Origin: an uncultured Clostridia bacterium
GTDB lineage: Bacteria; Bacillota; Clostridia; Lachnospirales; Anaerotignaceae
Length of the DNA stretch: 20,902 nucleotides
Assembly (NCBI GenBank): GCA_947036475.1
Contig: CAMQRG010000013.1
Coordinates: 1 to 20,902, forward strand
Direction: 5' to 3'
Part shown: one piece after another, positions 14,788 to 20,902 of the stretch
Layout of the letters: each line of letters starts with the position of its first letter
How positions within the stretch are numbered: position 1 is the stretch's first letter
Notes under the pieces: model-generated
Database searches by the model: none
Told to the model about the DNA's origin: nothing
What the model saw: only the letters and a program-made list of their open reading frames with translations
Made by a program: the position numbers and the translations under genes

Positions 14788-15369
14788 ATGTTTCACTGGA
14801 TACCCTTTCTCACCTACGCAGTCGCGACAGCCATAACCCCTGGTCCAAACAACATCATGTCCATGTCGAACGGCAGCCGATTCGGATTCCGGAAAGCCTT
14901 CCCGTTTAATCTGGGGATAGGTGTGGGCTTCTCTGTTGTCATGCTGCTCTGCACTGTTTTTTGCAGCCTGCTTTCGGCGTTTATCCCGAAGATTAAGCTG
15001 CCGATGCTCATTTTAGGCGGGCTGTATATGCTGCATCTGGCATGGGAAACATTCCGCAGCGGTACGGATATTCAGGACGATTTTTCCCGCAGCGGCTTTG
15101 TTTCAGGGCTTTTGCTCCAATTCGTGAACCCAAAGATATACATTTATGGCATTATGTCCATGGAGGCGTATATCCTGCCGCATTTCGGCGGGAATATCGC
15201 GGCTTTGGCAGCCTTTGCCATACTGCTGGCATTTATGGGCTTTGTTTCCACGCTCTGCTGGTCGGCGTTCGGCTCGCTGTTCCGCAGGCTGTTCTCTACA
15301 CACGCCAAAATTGTTAACACCATTATGGCACTTCTGCTGGTTTACTGTGCAGTATCGTTGTTTTTATAA
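14788..15369 (+). CDS. LysE/RhtB family amino-acid exporter
   Basis: Integral membrane exporter of the LysE superfamily, 193 residues with about six hydrophobic segments. The family mark TPGPNN lies at residues 17-22, and the conserved FVNPKIYIYGI segment at about 112-122 matches the second signature. It most resembles the RhtB/EamB branch (export of cysteine, O-acetylserine, homoserine or similar), but substrate is an inference. AAGGAGGAA lies seven bases upstream of the ATG. It is monocistronic with its own promoter and terminator and is divergent from the MATE exporter. Confidence 0.92.
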   Translation: MFHWIPFLTYAVATAITPGPNNIMSMSNGSRFGFRKAFPFNLGIGVGFSVVMLLCTVFCSLLSAFIPKIKLPMLILGGLYMLHLAWETFRSGTDIQDDFSRSGFVSGLLLQFVNPKIYIYGIMSMEAYILPHFGGNIAALAAFAILLAFMGFVSTLCWSAFGSLFRRLFSTHAKIVNTIMALLLVYCAVSLFL

Positions 15370-15387
15370 TTCCCATATTTTGATTTT

Positions 15388-15429
15388 GCGTCCCGCCCCT
15401 CCCTCAAATACGGCGCGGGACGCTTTTTT
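15388..15429 (+). terminator. Terminator of the LysE-family gene
   Basis: GCGTCCCGC (15388-15396) pairs with GCGGGACGC (15415-15423), followed by TTTTTT. It lies only a few bases beyond the convergent radical SAM gene's stop. Confidence 0.93.
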
Positions 15430-15431
15430 GT

Positions 15432-16331
15432 TTACAAATGCCGGAGGTTCTTCCGGTATTCCTGTAAAGCATTTTCGTCGGCTGTTTCGATGATTTGATT
15501 CAAAGCGGATAATACCGTTTCCTTTTCTTCCGGCAGATGCCCCTGTATGGGTATGGCATTGGACGCACCCAGAGCGGCGAACCAGACCGGGATTTTCAGG
15601 TTTTCCGCCAACACCCGCAGCTCTCTGTATTTTTCCACTTCTGTTTCCTCCTGCCAGTTACCGGCCTTTATTTCCTGATACAAGCTGGATTCTGGATAAA
15701 CAGTCAGCATGCTGGTGCCAATAATTTGAGGGTGGAGCTGGTTACAGAGCGCGGCAGTTGCTTTTGCGCCGCGTTCCCCGTTTCCTGCTCCGGAAATCCC
15801 AGCCAGATAAAAGAAGTTGTAATAAAAGTCTGCCGCATCAAGCCGCCTGCACTGCGTCAGGATTTCCTGCGCGCGGTAGCCCTTGTTCATGAATTTCAGG
15901 GCTTCATCGTCGCCGGTTTCCATGCCGATGGTGATGCCGTCATATCCGGCCTTTCGCAGCTCCAAAAGTTCGGCGTCAGTTTTCAGGGTAATATCCGTTA
16001 CCCTTGCGAAGCAGCCGATTGTCTGATTCGACGGGAAGTACCTGCGTATCAGGCCGGCGATTTCCAGCAGGCGTTCCGCTTTCAGCACGAACGGGTTTGC
16101 TCCAACCAGAAACACCCGCTTGATTTCGTGTTTGTTCCAAAGCCGCAGCTGTGCCCGCGCTTCCCGAAGGTCCTCCTCCATGTCTGCAAGCGTTGACATT
16201 TTGAATGAGAACGGCAGGTCATCATAAAGCGTGCAGAATTTGCATTTGTGGTGTGTGCAGCCTGCGGTTGTCTCCAAAAGCAGAGAAGAAGCCTCGTAAG
16301 GCGGCCGCCAGATTGTTCCGGTAAAGTGCAT
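15432..16331 (-). CDS. Radical SAM protein (Elp3/MiaB/NifB-type core), function unknown
   Basis: Iron-sulfur, S-adenosylmethionine-dependent radical enzyme, 299 residues. The start is the ATG with AAAGGGG eight bases upstream. The longer frame to 16361 begins at the predicted transcription start and is unlikely. The cluster motif is C25-x4-C30-x2-C33 within TTAGCTHHKCKFCTLY, a spacing used by a COG1032-like subgroup. GANPF (near 82-86) and TIGMETGDDEALKFMNKG (~134-151) fit the SAM-binding barrel strands. No B12-binding, TRAM or other accessory domain is present, so it is a core-only enzyme. Substrate is unknown. It is divergent from an HxlR-type regulator, which may control it. Confidence 0.9.
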   Translation of the reverse strand: MHFTGTIWRPPYEASSLLLETTAGCTHHKCKFCTLYDDLPFSFKMSTLADMEEDLREARAQLRLWNKHEIKRVFLVGANPFVLKAERLLEIAGLIRRYFPSNQTIGCFARVTDITLKTDAELLELRKAGYDGITIGMETGDDEALKFMNKGYRAQEILTQCRRLDAADFYYNFFYLAGISGAGNGERGAKATAALCNQLHPQIIGTSMLTVYPESSLYQEIKAGNWQEETEVEKYRELRVLAENLKIPVWFAALGASNAIPIQGHLPEEKETVLSALNQIIETADENALQEYRKNLRHL

Positions 16332-16362
16332 ATTCATTTCCCCTTTCATTTTTTCTGCCATA

Positions 16363-16391
16363 AGAATACAAAAACTGTTTCTGGCTTACAA
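16363..16391 (-). promoter_or_regulatory. Radical SAM gene promoter
   Basis: TTGTAA (16386-16391) and TATTCT (16363-16368) on the minus strand, spaced by 17 bases. Confidence 0.6.
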
Positions 16392-16392
16392 G

Positions 16393-16416
16393 TACTGTCA
16401 TTTTTTAGTATCAGTA
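16393..16416. promoter_or_regulatory. Candidate operator between the radical SAM and HxlR genes
   Basis: TACTG (16393-16397) and CAGTA (16412-16416) are inverted repeats 14 bases apart, directly upstream of the radical SAM -35. A further GTATCC and GTACC follow. HxlR-family operators often contain inverted TACT/AGTA half sites. This is a suggestion only. Confidence 0.35.
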
Positions 16417-16452
16417 TCCTTTTTCGTACCAACAGCAAAAAAAGACCGTATC

Positions 16453-16481
16453 TTGTTTTTTGTTTTGTCTTGGCATATACT
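16453..16481 (+). promoter_or_regulatory. hxlR-type gene promoter
   Basis: TTGTTT (16453-16458), a 17-base spacer and TATACT (16476-16481). Confidence 0.6.
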
Positions 16482-16504
16482 TTTTTTGAAAGAAGGGATA
16501 TGGA

Positions 16505-16870
16505 ATGACAGGAAATAAATTCAAAAGCGAAGCGGCAGTTGCCCGCTGTGAACCGATGAGCAGGTTACAGGCTGTGATTGGCGGGAAGTGGAAGATATTG
16601 ATATTATGGTATGTCGCGTTTTATAAAGTCCAGCGTTTTGGGGAATTGATGCGCAGGCTGGACGGCATTACGCAGTCCACATTGACGAAACAGCTTCGGG
16701 AACTGGAAAAAGACGGGTTCCTGCACAGAGAGATATACCAGGAAATCCCTCCGAAAGTGGAGTATTCCCTGACGGAAATGGGGGAGAGTTTTGTCCCTGT
16801 GCTGACTGCAATGCTGGAATGGAGCGAGAGCAGCCTTTGCCCGGGCTTTGAAAATCCATACCGCAGATAA
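16505..16870 (+). CDS. HxlR-family winged-helix transcriptional regulator
   Basis: A 121-residue DNA-binding protein of the HxlR (YodB/HypR-like) family, normally a dimer. The family core is clear: a conserved cysteine C15, then the helix LQAVIGGKWKILILW (21-35), FGELMRRLDGITQSTLTKQLRELEKDGFL (45-73) as the winged-helix recognition part, and REIYQEIPPKVEYSLTEMG (75-93) as the wing. C15 is at the position used for redox or electrophile sensing in YodB-type members, so thiol-stress sensing is possible. AGAAGGG precedes the ATG by seven bases. It is divergent from the radical SAM gene, its most likely target besides itself. Confidence 0.93.
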   Translation: MTGNKFKSEAAVARCEPMSRLQAVIGGKWKILILWYVAFYKVQRFGELMRRLDGITQSTLTKQLRELEKDGFLHREIYQEIPPKVEYSLTEMGESFVPVLTAMLEWSESSLCPGFENPYRR

Positions 16871-16899
16871 AAAATTCCGGCACACAAAGCATGCCGGAA
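16869..16899 (-). terminator. Minus-strand terminator abutting the hxlR-type stop
   Basis: TTCCGGCA (16875-16882) pairs with TGCCGGAA (16892-16899). On the minus strand the stem is followed by TTTTTT (16869-16874). It would stop transcripts coming from guaB just before they run antisense into the regulator gene. Confidence 0.75.
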
Positions 16900-16919
16900 A
16901 ACGAGTCAATGGTTCGTAC

Positions 16920-17064
16920 TGCCAAGAGAATTTGGCAAGCAGAACATTCCAGGAATATATTCAAATAAAAGCTATGGCAAAACGAATGTTTTGCCCAGTA
17001 AAGTTTGGGGTCAAGCCCTTTTCAAAGGGCTTGTAGGGTGTGGGGCAAAGCCCTGCGGTCTTTA
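16920..17064 (-). repeat. Modular hairpin repeat, partial copy after guaB
   Basis: Read on the minus strand from just after the guaB stop: AAAGACC, GGGC-TTT-GCCC (17053-17043), CAAGCCCTT/AAGGGCTTG (17033-17012), AAACTTTAC, GGCAAAAC-ATTC-GTTTTGCC (16995-16976), GCTTTTATTTGAATATATTCC, and a GCCAA/TTGGC hairpin (16936-16921). The order matches the left part of the copies at 9771 and 20531. Confidence 0.75.
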
Positions 17065-18567
17065 ACTCTTGTAATTCCCGCTGTCCTTGAGCAGTACGTC
17101 ATGCGCGCCGCCTTCCACAAGGCTTGTAGTGGAAATTACAGTAATTTTTGCTTTCTGCTGGAGTTCCGGAATGGAAAGCACGCCGCAGTTGCACATGGTG
17201 GATTTTACTTTTTTCAGGGAAAGGTTTACGTTGTCATGCAGACTGCCGGCATAAGGCACGTAGGAATCCACGCCTTCCTCGAAGGAGAGCTTTGCATCGC
17301 CGCCCATGTCGTATCTCTGCCAGTTGCGTGCACGTGCGGAGCCTTCGCCCCAGTATTCTTTCATGTAGTTCCCGTTGATGTTGACGCGGTTTGTCGGGCT
17401 TTCGTCGAACCGAGCAAAATATCTGCCCAGCATGATGAAATCTGCGCCCATCGCCAGTGCAAGCGTCATATGGTAGTCGTATACGATACCGCCGTCGGAA
17501 CAGATGGGGATATAGATGCCTGTTTCTTTGAAATATTCGTCACGCGCTGCCGCAACCTCGATGACAGCCGAAGCCTGTCCGCGGCCAATGCCTTTCTGTT
17601 CCCGCGTGATGCAGATGGAACCGCCGCCGATGCCGATTTTTACGAAATCCGCGCCGCATTCCGCAAGGAAACGGAAGCCTTCTGCGTCTACTACGTTACC
17701 CGCACCGATTTTTACACTGTCGCCATAGGTTTCACGCACCCAGTCCAGTGTCATTTTCTGCCATTCGCTGTATCCTTCGGAGGAATCGATGCAGAGGATA
17801 TCTGCGCCGGCTTCTACCAGAGCCGGAACGCGCTCTTTGTAATCTCGTGTATTGATGCCCGCGCCCACAACGTAACGCTTTTGGGAATCCAGCAGTTCGT
17901 TTGTGTTTTCTTTATGGCTGTCATAATCCTTGCGGAATACCAGATACTGCAGGCGTCCTTCGGCGTCCAGAATCGGGAGCTGGTTGATTTTATTGTCCCA
18001 GATGATATTGTTGGCTTCTTTCAGCGTTGTGCCTTCCGGTGCGCAGATGAGCTGATCGAGAGGAGTCATAAATTCTTTTACTTTCATATCACGTTCCATA
18101 CGGCTGATGCGGTAATCCCGGCTTGTTACAAGGCCTACAAGTTTACCCTGCGCGGTGCCGTCTGTTGTGACTGCGGCGGTGGAGTGGCCTGTCCGCGCTT
18201 TCAAATCCAGAATGTCCTGCAATGTGCTTTCCGGGCTGATGTTGGAATCGCTCATGACAAAGCCTGCCTTATATGCTTTTGCGCGGGCAACCATAGCCGC
18301 CTGATTTTCGATGGTCTGGGAGCCGAAAATGAAGGAAATGCCGCCTTCTTTTGCCAGTGCGACTGCCATTTTATCATCTGAAACGGCCTGCATGACTGCC
18401 GAAACCAGCGGAATGTTCATTTCCAGTGCGGGTTTTTCGCCTTTTTTGAATTTTACCACAGGTGTTTTCAGGCTCACGTTGTCCACCATGCATTCTTTGG
18501 AAGAATAGCCGGGAACGAGCAGGAACTCGCTGAAGGTTCTGGAAGGTTCTGTGAAATAAGTTGCCAT
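17062..18567 (-). CDS. guaB: Inosine-5'-monophosphate dehydrogenase (IMPDH)
   Basis: Oxidises IMP to XMP with NAD+, the committed step to guanine nucleotides; cytoplasmic tetramer. The start has AGGAGG nine bases upstream; the frame extends to 18615 but with no ribosome site. The 501-residue product has a TIM barrel interrupted by a CBS pair (~102-220; GLVTSRDY, LVFRKDY). The active-site loop GIGGGSICITREQKGIGRG (312-330) holds nucleophile C319. The mobile flap NWQRYD (415-420) holds the R418-Y419 dyad. K310 and E431 are also present. These residues and numbers coincide with my knowledge of the Tritrichomonas foetus enzyme rather than typical bacterial GuaB (GIGPGSICTTR). It is monocistronic with a strong promoter; no guaA is nearby. 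Confidence 0.95.
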   Translation of the reverse strand: MATYFTEPSRTFSEFLLVPGYSSKECMVDNVSLKTPVVKFKKGEKPALEMNIPLVSAVMQAVSDDKMAVALAKEGGISFIFGSQTIENQAAMVARAKAYKAGFVMSDSNISPESTLQDILDLKARTGHSTAAVTTDGTAQGKLVGLVTSRDYRISRMERDMKVKEFMTPLDQLICAPEGTTLKEANNIIWDNKINQLPILDAEGRLQYLVFRKDYDSHKENTNELLDSQKRYVVGAGINTRDYKERVPALVEAGADILCIDSSEGYSEWQKMTLDWVRETYGDSVKIGAGNVVDAEGFRFLAECGADFVKIGIGGGSICITREQKGIGRGQASAVIEVAAARDEYFKETGIYIPICSDGGIVYDYHMTLALAMGADFIMLGRYFARFDESPTNRVNINGNYMKEYWGEGSARARNWQRYDMGGDAKLSFEEGVDSYVPYAGSLHDNVNLSLKKVKSTMCNCGVLSIPELQQKAKITVISTTSLVEGGAHDVLLKDSGNYKS

Positions 18568-18618
18568 GTCGATTCTCCTCCTGATATGATTGTTTGTCCG
18601 TTTTGTGTATTGCATACG

Positions 18619-18647
18619 ATTTTAACACCAAACAGCCACCCATTCAA
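18619..18647 (-). promoter_or_regulatory. guaB promoter
   Basis: TTGAAT (18642-18647), a 17-base spacer and TAAAAT (18619-18624) with an extended TG on the minus strand. The leader of about 45 bases leaves no room for a purine riboswitch. Confidence 0.7.
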
Positions 18648-18685
18648 GGGGACATTTCGTTTTTTTGTCTTTTTGTGTAATTCGT

Positions 18686-18736
18686 CGATTTTTCGGGGAA
18701 AAAGGGCGGAGCTTTGCCCGAAAACTTCAAAAATCG
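18686..18736. other. Hairpin in the guaB-sigma factor spacer
   Basis: CGATTTTT (18686-18693) and AAAAATCG (18729-18736) are exact inverted repeats. They enclose a second inverted pair, CGGG/CCCG and GGGC/GCCC. No T-run follows on either strand. No gene is seen in the surrounding 18648-18807. Confidence 0.4.
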
Positions 18737-18807
18737 GCGCAGAACTGGGAAGAGTTTCCTGTTCGTTGGTATGACAATGTGGCAATGGGCGATTATTTTA
18801 CAGAAAA

Positions 18808-18847
18808 TACAGCTTTTGCTGTAACTTTTTGCAGGCGGATTCGTTTA
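18808..18847 (+). promoter_or_regulatory. Predicted ECF-type autoregulated promoter with palindrome
   Basis: TGTAAC (18820-18825), a 16-base spacer and CGTTTA (18842-18847) resemble ECF sigma promoters (AAC in the -35, CGT in the -10) and are unlike the sigma-A promoters elsewhere in the window. The -35 overlaps a perfect palindrome TACAGC-TTTT-GCTGTA (18808-18823). Predicted start is about 25 bases before the sigma gene. Confidence 0.6.
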
Positions 18848-18876
18848 TCCTATAGTAAAGAAAGGGGGCGGGAAAA

Positions 18877-19374
18877 ATGCATGATGAACTTCTGACAGAA
18901 TTATACGGAAAATATTACCACCGTGCATATCTCTACGCCCTTTCGCTTTGCAGGGAGAAAAGCTGGGCGGAGGACATTGCCAGCGAAGCCTTTGAAAAAG
19001 CGATACTGACGCTGGAGGACGGCGGGCAGGGATTCCTTTACTGGCTTCTGCGCGTCTGCCGGAACCTTTTTCTGGACGAAGTGCGCCGCAGGAAACGCCG
19101 TCCTGCGGAGGAATGGCAGGAAACCATGGGGGCTGTGCCGGAAGACGCGCTTGCCGCTGTGCTGAAAAAAGAGGAGAACCAGCGGCTGTACCGCGCGGTA
19201 GAGGCACTGCCGGTGCAGTACAGGGAACTGCTGACACTGTTTTACTTCGGCGGGGTATCCCTGAAAGAAGCGGCGGAATTTATGGGATTGTCTTACGGGG
19301 CGGCAAAAACGGCACTGTGCCGCGCTCGGGTGCGGCTGAAAAAAGAATTGGAGGCGGACGGCTATGACATTTAG
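18877..19374 (+). CDS. ECF-type RNA polymerase sigma factor
   Basis: Alternative sigma factor of the sigma-70 ECF group, 165 residues. Region 2 spans about 1-75: LYGKYYHRAYLYALSLC, EDIASEAFEKAI, and WLLRVCRNLFLDEVRRRKR as the -10-recognition helix. Region 4 spans about 103-160: LPVQYRELLTLFYFGGVSLKEAAEFMG, then the helix-turn-helix YGAAKTALCRARVRLKKEL, which reads the -35. AAAGGGGGCGGG precedes the ATG. The stop overlaps the start of the following membrane gene by 11 bases, the usual coupling of ECF sigma and anti-sigma. An ECF-like promoter lies directly upstream, so positive autoregulation is likely. Confidence 0.94.
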   Translation: MHDELLTELYGKYYHRAYLYALSLCREKSWAEDIASEAFEKAILTLEDGGQGFLYWLLRVCRNLFLDEVRRRKRRPAEEWQETMGAVPEDALAAVLKKEENQRLYRAVEALPVQYRELLTLFYFGGVSLKEAAEFMGLSYGAAKTALCRARVRLKKELEADGYDI

Positions 19375-20527
19375 GGAATTATTGGGAAAATATAAGAATG
19401 GCAGTGCAACGCCTGAGGAACGGGAACAGGCGGAACGGGAGCTGGAAAAATTCGACGCACTGACTGAATATATGCTGGAGCAGGATTTTCCACAGGAGGA
19501 ACAGCCGAAAGCAGAAGCGGCAGAGGGAGAACTGAAAAAAATCCGCCGGAATATCAAACAGCGGAATGCTGTGCTGGTCTGCCTTGCGGCGGGCGTGGCG
19601 TGCGGCGTGATTGCGGCGGCGTGTTATTTTGAACCTGCTATCAGCAAGCGGCTGTGGTATGACCCGACAGAGGTGTATAATCCTGATACGGAGGATTTCT
19701 CTACTCAAAAGATTAACAGCCATATTGCCGTTATTTCGGAGCTTACGATGCCGGAAATGCGCATGGACGGCGTATATGTCAGGGAGCAGGGCTGGGGAAG
19801 GTATGACCTGACGCTTCAGCAGTGGGATTATTCCCGTGTGGAAAACAGCTATTCCTATGGGGTGGTTACGCGGAACAAAATCGAACTGCGGCAGGACTTT
19901 TTTTTACAGAGCTGCGTGGGAGGTATTTTCAGCCGCAGCCAATATGGTTTCAGGGAAGAACCTTCACAGGACGGAATAATTCGTGACGTAGAGTCAGCGC
20001 GGATGATTTTGGAAAAACTGCCGGAGTATATCCGGCTGGAGGCATATATTTCCCTGAGCAGGGATTGGGATATGGAGGAACTTGCGGCGTTCTGCGAAAA
20101 AATAGAGCAGAGAGAAGATGGCACGTGGATTGGCTGGACGGCGGTGCGTACCGCGCCGGAGGATACGCAGTTGTTCCCAATGGCAGGCTTCCGTGTGAGC
20201 GGGGACGGCTGGATGCTCAACGAAGTAGATGAACGTTATCCTTATTATGAAATCAATCTGCACAAAGACGAACCAGTTGCGGAAGTCCTCAGCGGGCATT
20301 TCAAATCGCTCCTGCACTATACCATTGACCATAAGGATTTTTATAACAAAAAAATGGATTATCAGATACGGGATGAAGAAATGCTGGAATATGTGGAGAA
20401 AAATGGCGTAAATACGTATGGCTTTGTCTGCTACGGTACGCCGCAGGAAATCCTGCAGGTATTGGAGGAGCCTGACGTGGAAGGGATTTATGTTTCAGAC
20501 AGCAGTATCAGTGTGCCGGGACTGTGA
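19364..20527 (+). CDS. Membrane-bound anti-sigma factor (Sigma_reg_N / Sigma_reg_C type)
   Basis: Predicted anti-sigma factor that holds the upstream ECF sigma at the membrane until a signal arrives. The 387 residues divide as follows: cytoplasmic N-terminus 1-66 (FRELLGKYKNGSATPEEREQAERELEKFD, charged, helical), one membrane segment about 69-89, and a long extracytoplasmic part (90-387). The outer part has MVRPEMRMDG-type and RLEAYISLSRDWDMEELAAFCEK segments and the closing GIYVSDSSI; this resembles the Firmicutes sigma-factor-regulator C-terminal domain. No HATPase or CHCC zinc-binding anti-sigma motif is present. GGAGG lies nine bases before its ATG inside the sigma gene. The signal sensed is unknown. 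Confidence 0.87.
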   Translation: MTFRELLGKYKNGSATPEEREQAERELEKFDALTEYMLEQDFPQEEQPKAEAAEGELKKIRRNIKQRNAVLVCLAAGVACGVIAAACYFEPAISKRLWYDPTEVYNPDTEDFSTQKINSHIAVISELTMPEMRMDGVYVREQGWGRYDLTLQQWDYSRVENSYSYGVVTRNKIELRQDFFLQSCVGGIFSRSQYGFREEPSQDGIIRDVESARMILEKLPEYIRLEAYISLSRDWDMEELAAFCEKIEQREDGTWIGWTAVRTAPEDTQLFPMAGFRVSGDGWMLNEVDERYPYYEINLHKDEPVAEVLSGHFKSLLHYTIDHKDFYNKKMDYQIRDEEMLEYVEKNGVNTYGFVCYGTPQEILQVLEEPDVEGIYVSDSSISVPGL

Positions 20528-20530
20528 AAA

Positions 20531-20770
20531 GAGGGAAAACCTTGGGCGTTGCCCCAACCCCCGCCCCTTTCTTGAAAGAAAGGGGACAAAGAACTTTAAT
20601 ATACCCCCAGACTTTGTCTGGGGGTGCTTTATTTTGAAATATTCTCCCACCGCATGGAAATGCGGCGTCAAAAGGGTCAAAGGACAACGTCCCTTGCGGG
20701 GTGCACAGAGTGACCGTTTTTCACTTGTTTTGTGCCGGCTGGGACGTAAGCCAAGCCCCGCGAGGTCTTT
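20531..20770. repeat. Modular hairpin repeat, second full copy
   Basis: Starts at the anti-sigma stop codon. In order: AACCTTGGGC-GTT-GCCCCAA (20539-20557), CCCCTTTCT/AGAAAGGGG (20564-20585), AACTTTAA (20592-20599), a perfect ACCCCCAGAC-TTT-GTCTGGGGGT hairpin (20603-20625), TATTTTGAAATATTC, CCGCAT/ATGCGG (20650-20665), GGTCAAAGGACAACGTCCCTTG (20676-20697), an expanded spacer, then GCCCCGCGAGGTCTTT. Same module order as 9771-10000, with largely different stem sequences. The 20603-20625 hairpin with a T-rich tail may also end transcription of the anti-sigma gene. Confidence 0.8.
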
Positions 20771-20784
20771 ATTTCACTCATATT

Positions 20785-20902
20785 CTTCCAGACTTTGCCT
20801 GGAGGTGCTTTATTTTGAAATATTCTCCCGCCGCATGGAAATGCGGTGGCAATTCGGGGTCAAGGGGGCGGGCGCTCCCTTGACCCCGAATTGCCACCGC
20901 AT
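20785..20902. repeat. Third, rearranged repeat copy ending in a perfect inverted repeat
   Basis: Bases 20788-20848 repeat 20607-20667 with four differences in 61. The copy then runs into ATGCGG...CAAGGG (20841-20866), which is exactly repeated in inverse at 20877-20902 around a 10-base loop. The right arm ends at the window edge, so the inverted repeat may be longer. Confidence 0.85.

Noticed and set aside
17005..18381. A 458-codon open frame on the plus strand, antisense to guaB
   Set aside because: It lies wholly opposite a certain IMPDH gene, begins in a hairpin repeat, has no ribosome site and its product is cysteine- and phenylalanine-rich without any domain. It is a shadow of guaB codon usage.
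18568..18624. Purine or guanine riboswitch in front of guaB
   Set aside because: The leader from the predicted start is only about 45 bases, too short for an aptamer, and no conserved purine-riboswitch core is visible.

Overview
The window reads as a chromosomal segment of an anaerobic Firmicute of class Clostridia, possibly the Lachnospirales/Anaerotignaceae side. This is inferred from strong AGGAGG ribosome sites, near-consensus TTGACA/TATAAT promoters, A+T-rich Gram-positive terminators, an FMN riboswitch in front of a RibU-type ECF S component, a two-gene SUF-like operon, and an ECF sigma factor with a Firmicutes-type anti-sigma partner. I cannot fix the genus. There are no tRNA or rRNA genes, no CRISPR array, no phage genes and no transposase. 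Most genes are housekeeping; the unusual material lies in the intergenic DNA.

Layout. The 3' part of asnS (1-1216) is followed by a structured, imperfectly repeated intergenic stretch, then a secreted WG-repeat protein (1705-3318). A bidirectional terminator separates it from putP on the minus strand. Next on the minus strand come ddl and murI, which supply D-Ala-D-Ala and D-Glu for peptidoglycan, and upstream of them ribU under an FMN riboswitch. A minus-strand operon lepB / small membrane protein / zinc-ribbon protein follows (8546-9752). Then comes the SufC/SufB-like pair (10005-11644), matching the SUF-like minimal (SMS) iron-sulfur assembly system.

The second half holds a metallo-beta-lactamase-fold hydrolase, a DUF5655 protein, a MATE transporter, a LysE-family exporter, a radical SAM protein divergent from an HxlR-type regulator, guaB, and an ECF sigma/anti-sigma pair at 18877-20527. 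The IMP dehydrogenase aligns residue-for-residue at key positions with the well-studied, atypical Tritrichomonas foetus enzyme.

The most noteworthy non-coding signal is a family of modular, hairpin-rich repeats of about 215-240 bp (9771-10000 and 20531-20770, with partial copies at 7301-7353, 16920-17064 and 20785-20902). The copies share hairpin order but differ in stem sequence, and they sit directly against gene ends. The last copy contains a perfect 26-bp inverted repeat that reaches the window edge. A separate imperfect tandem repeat lies after asnS (1217-1515). I see no multi-gene system that is clearly new; the repeat family, the SMS pair, the MATE leader and the sigma-factor promoter are the best leads.
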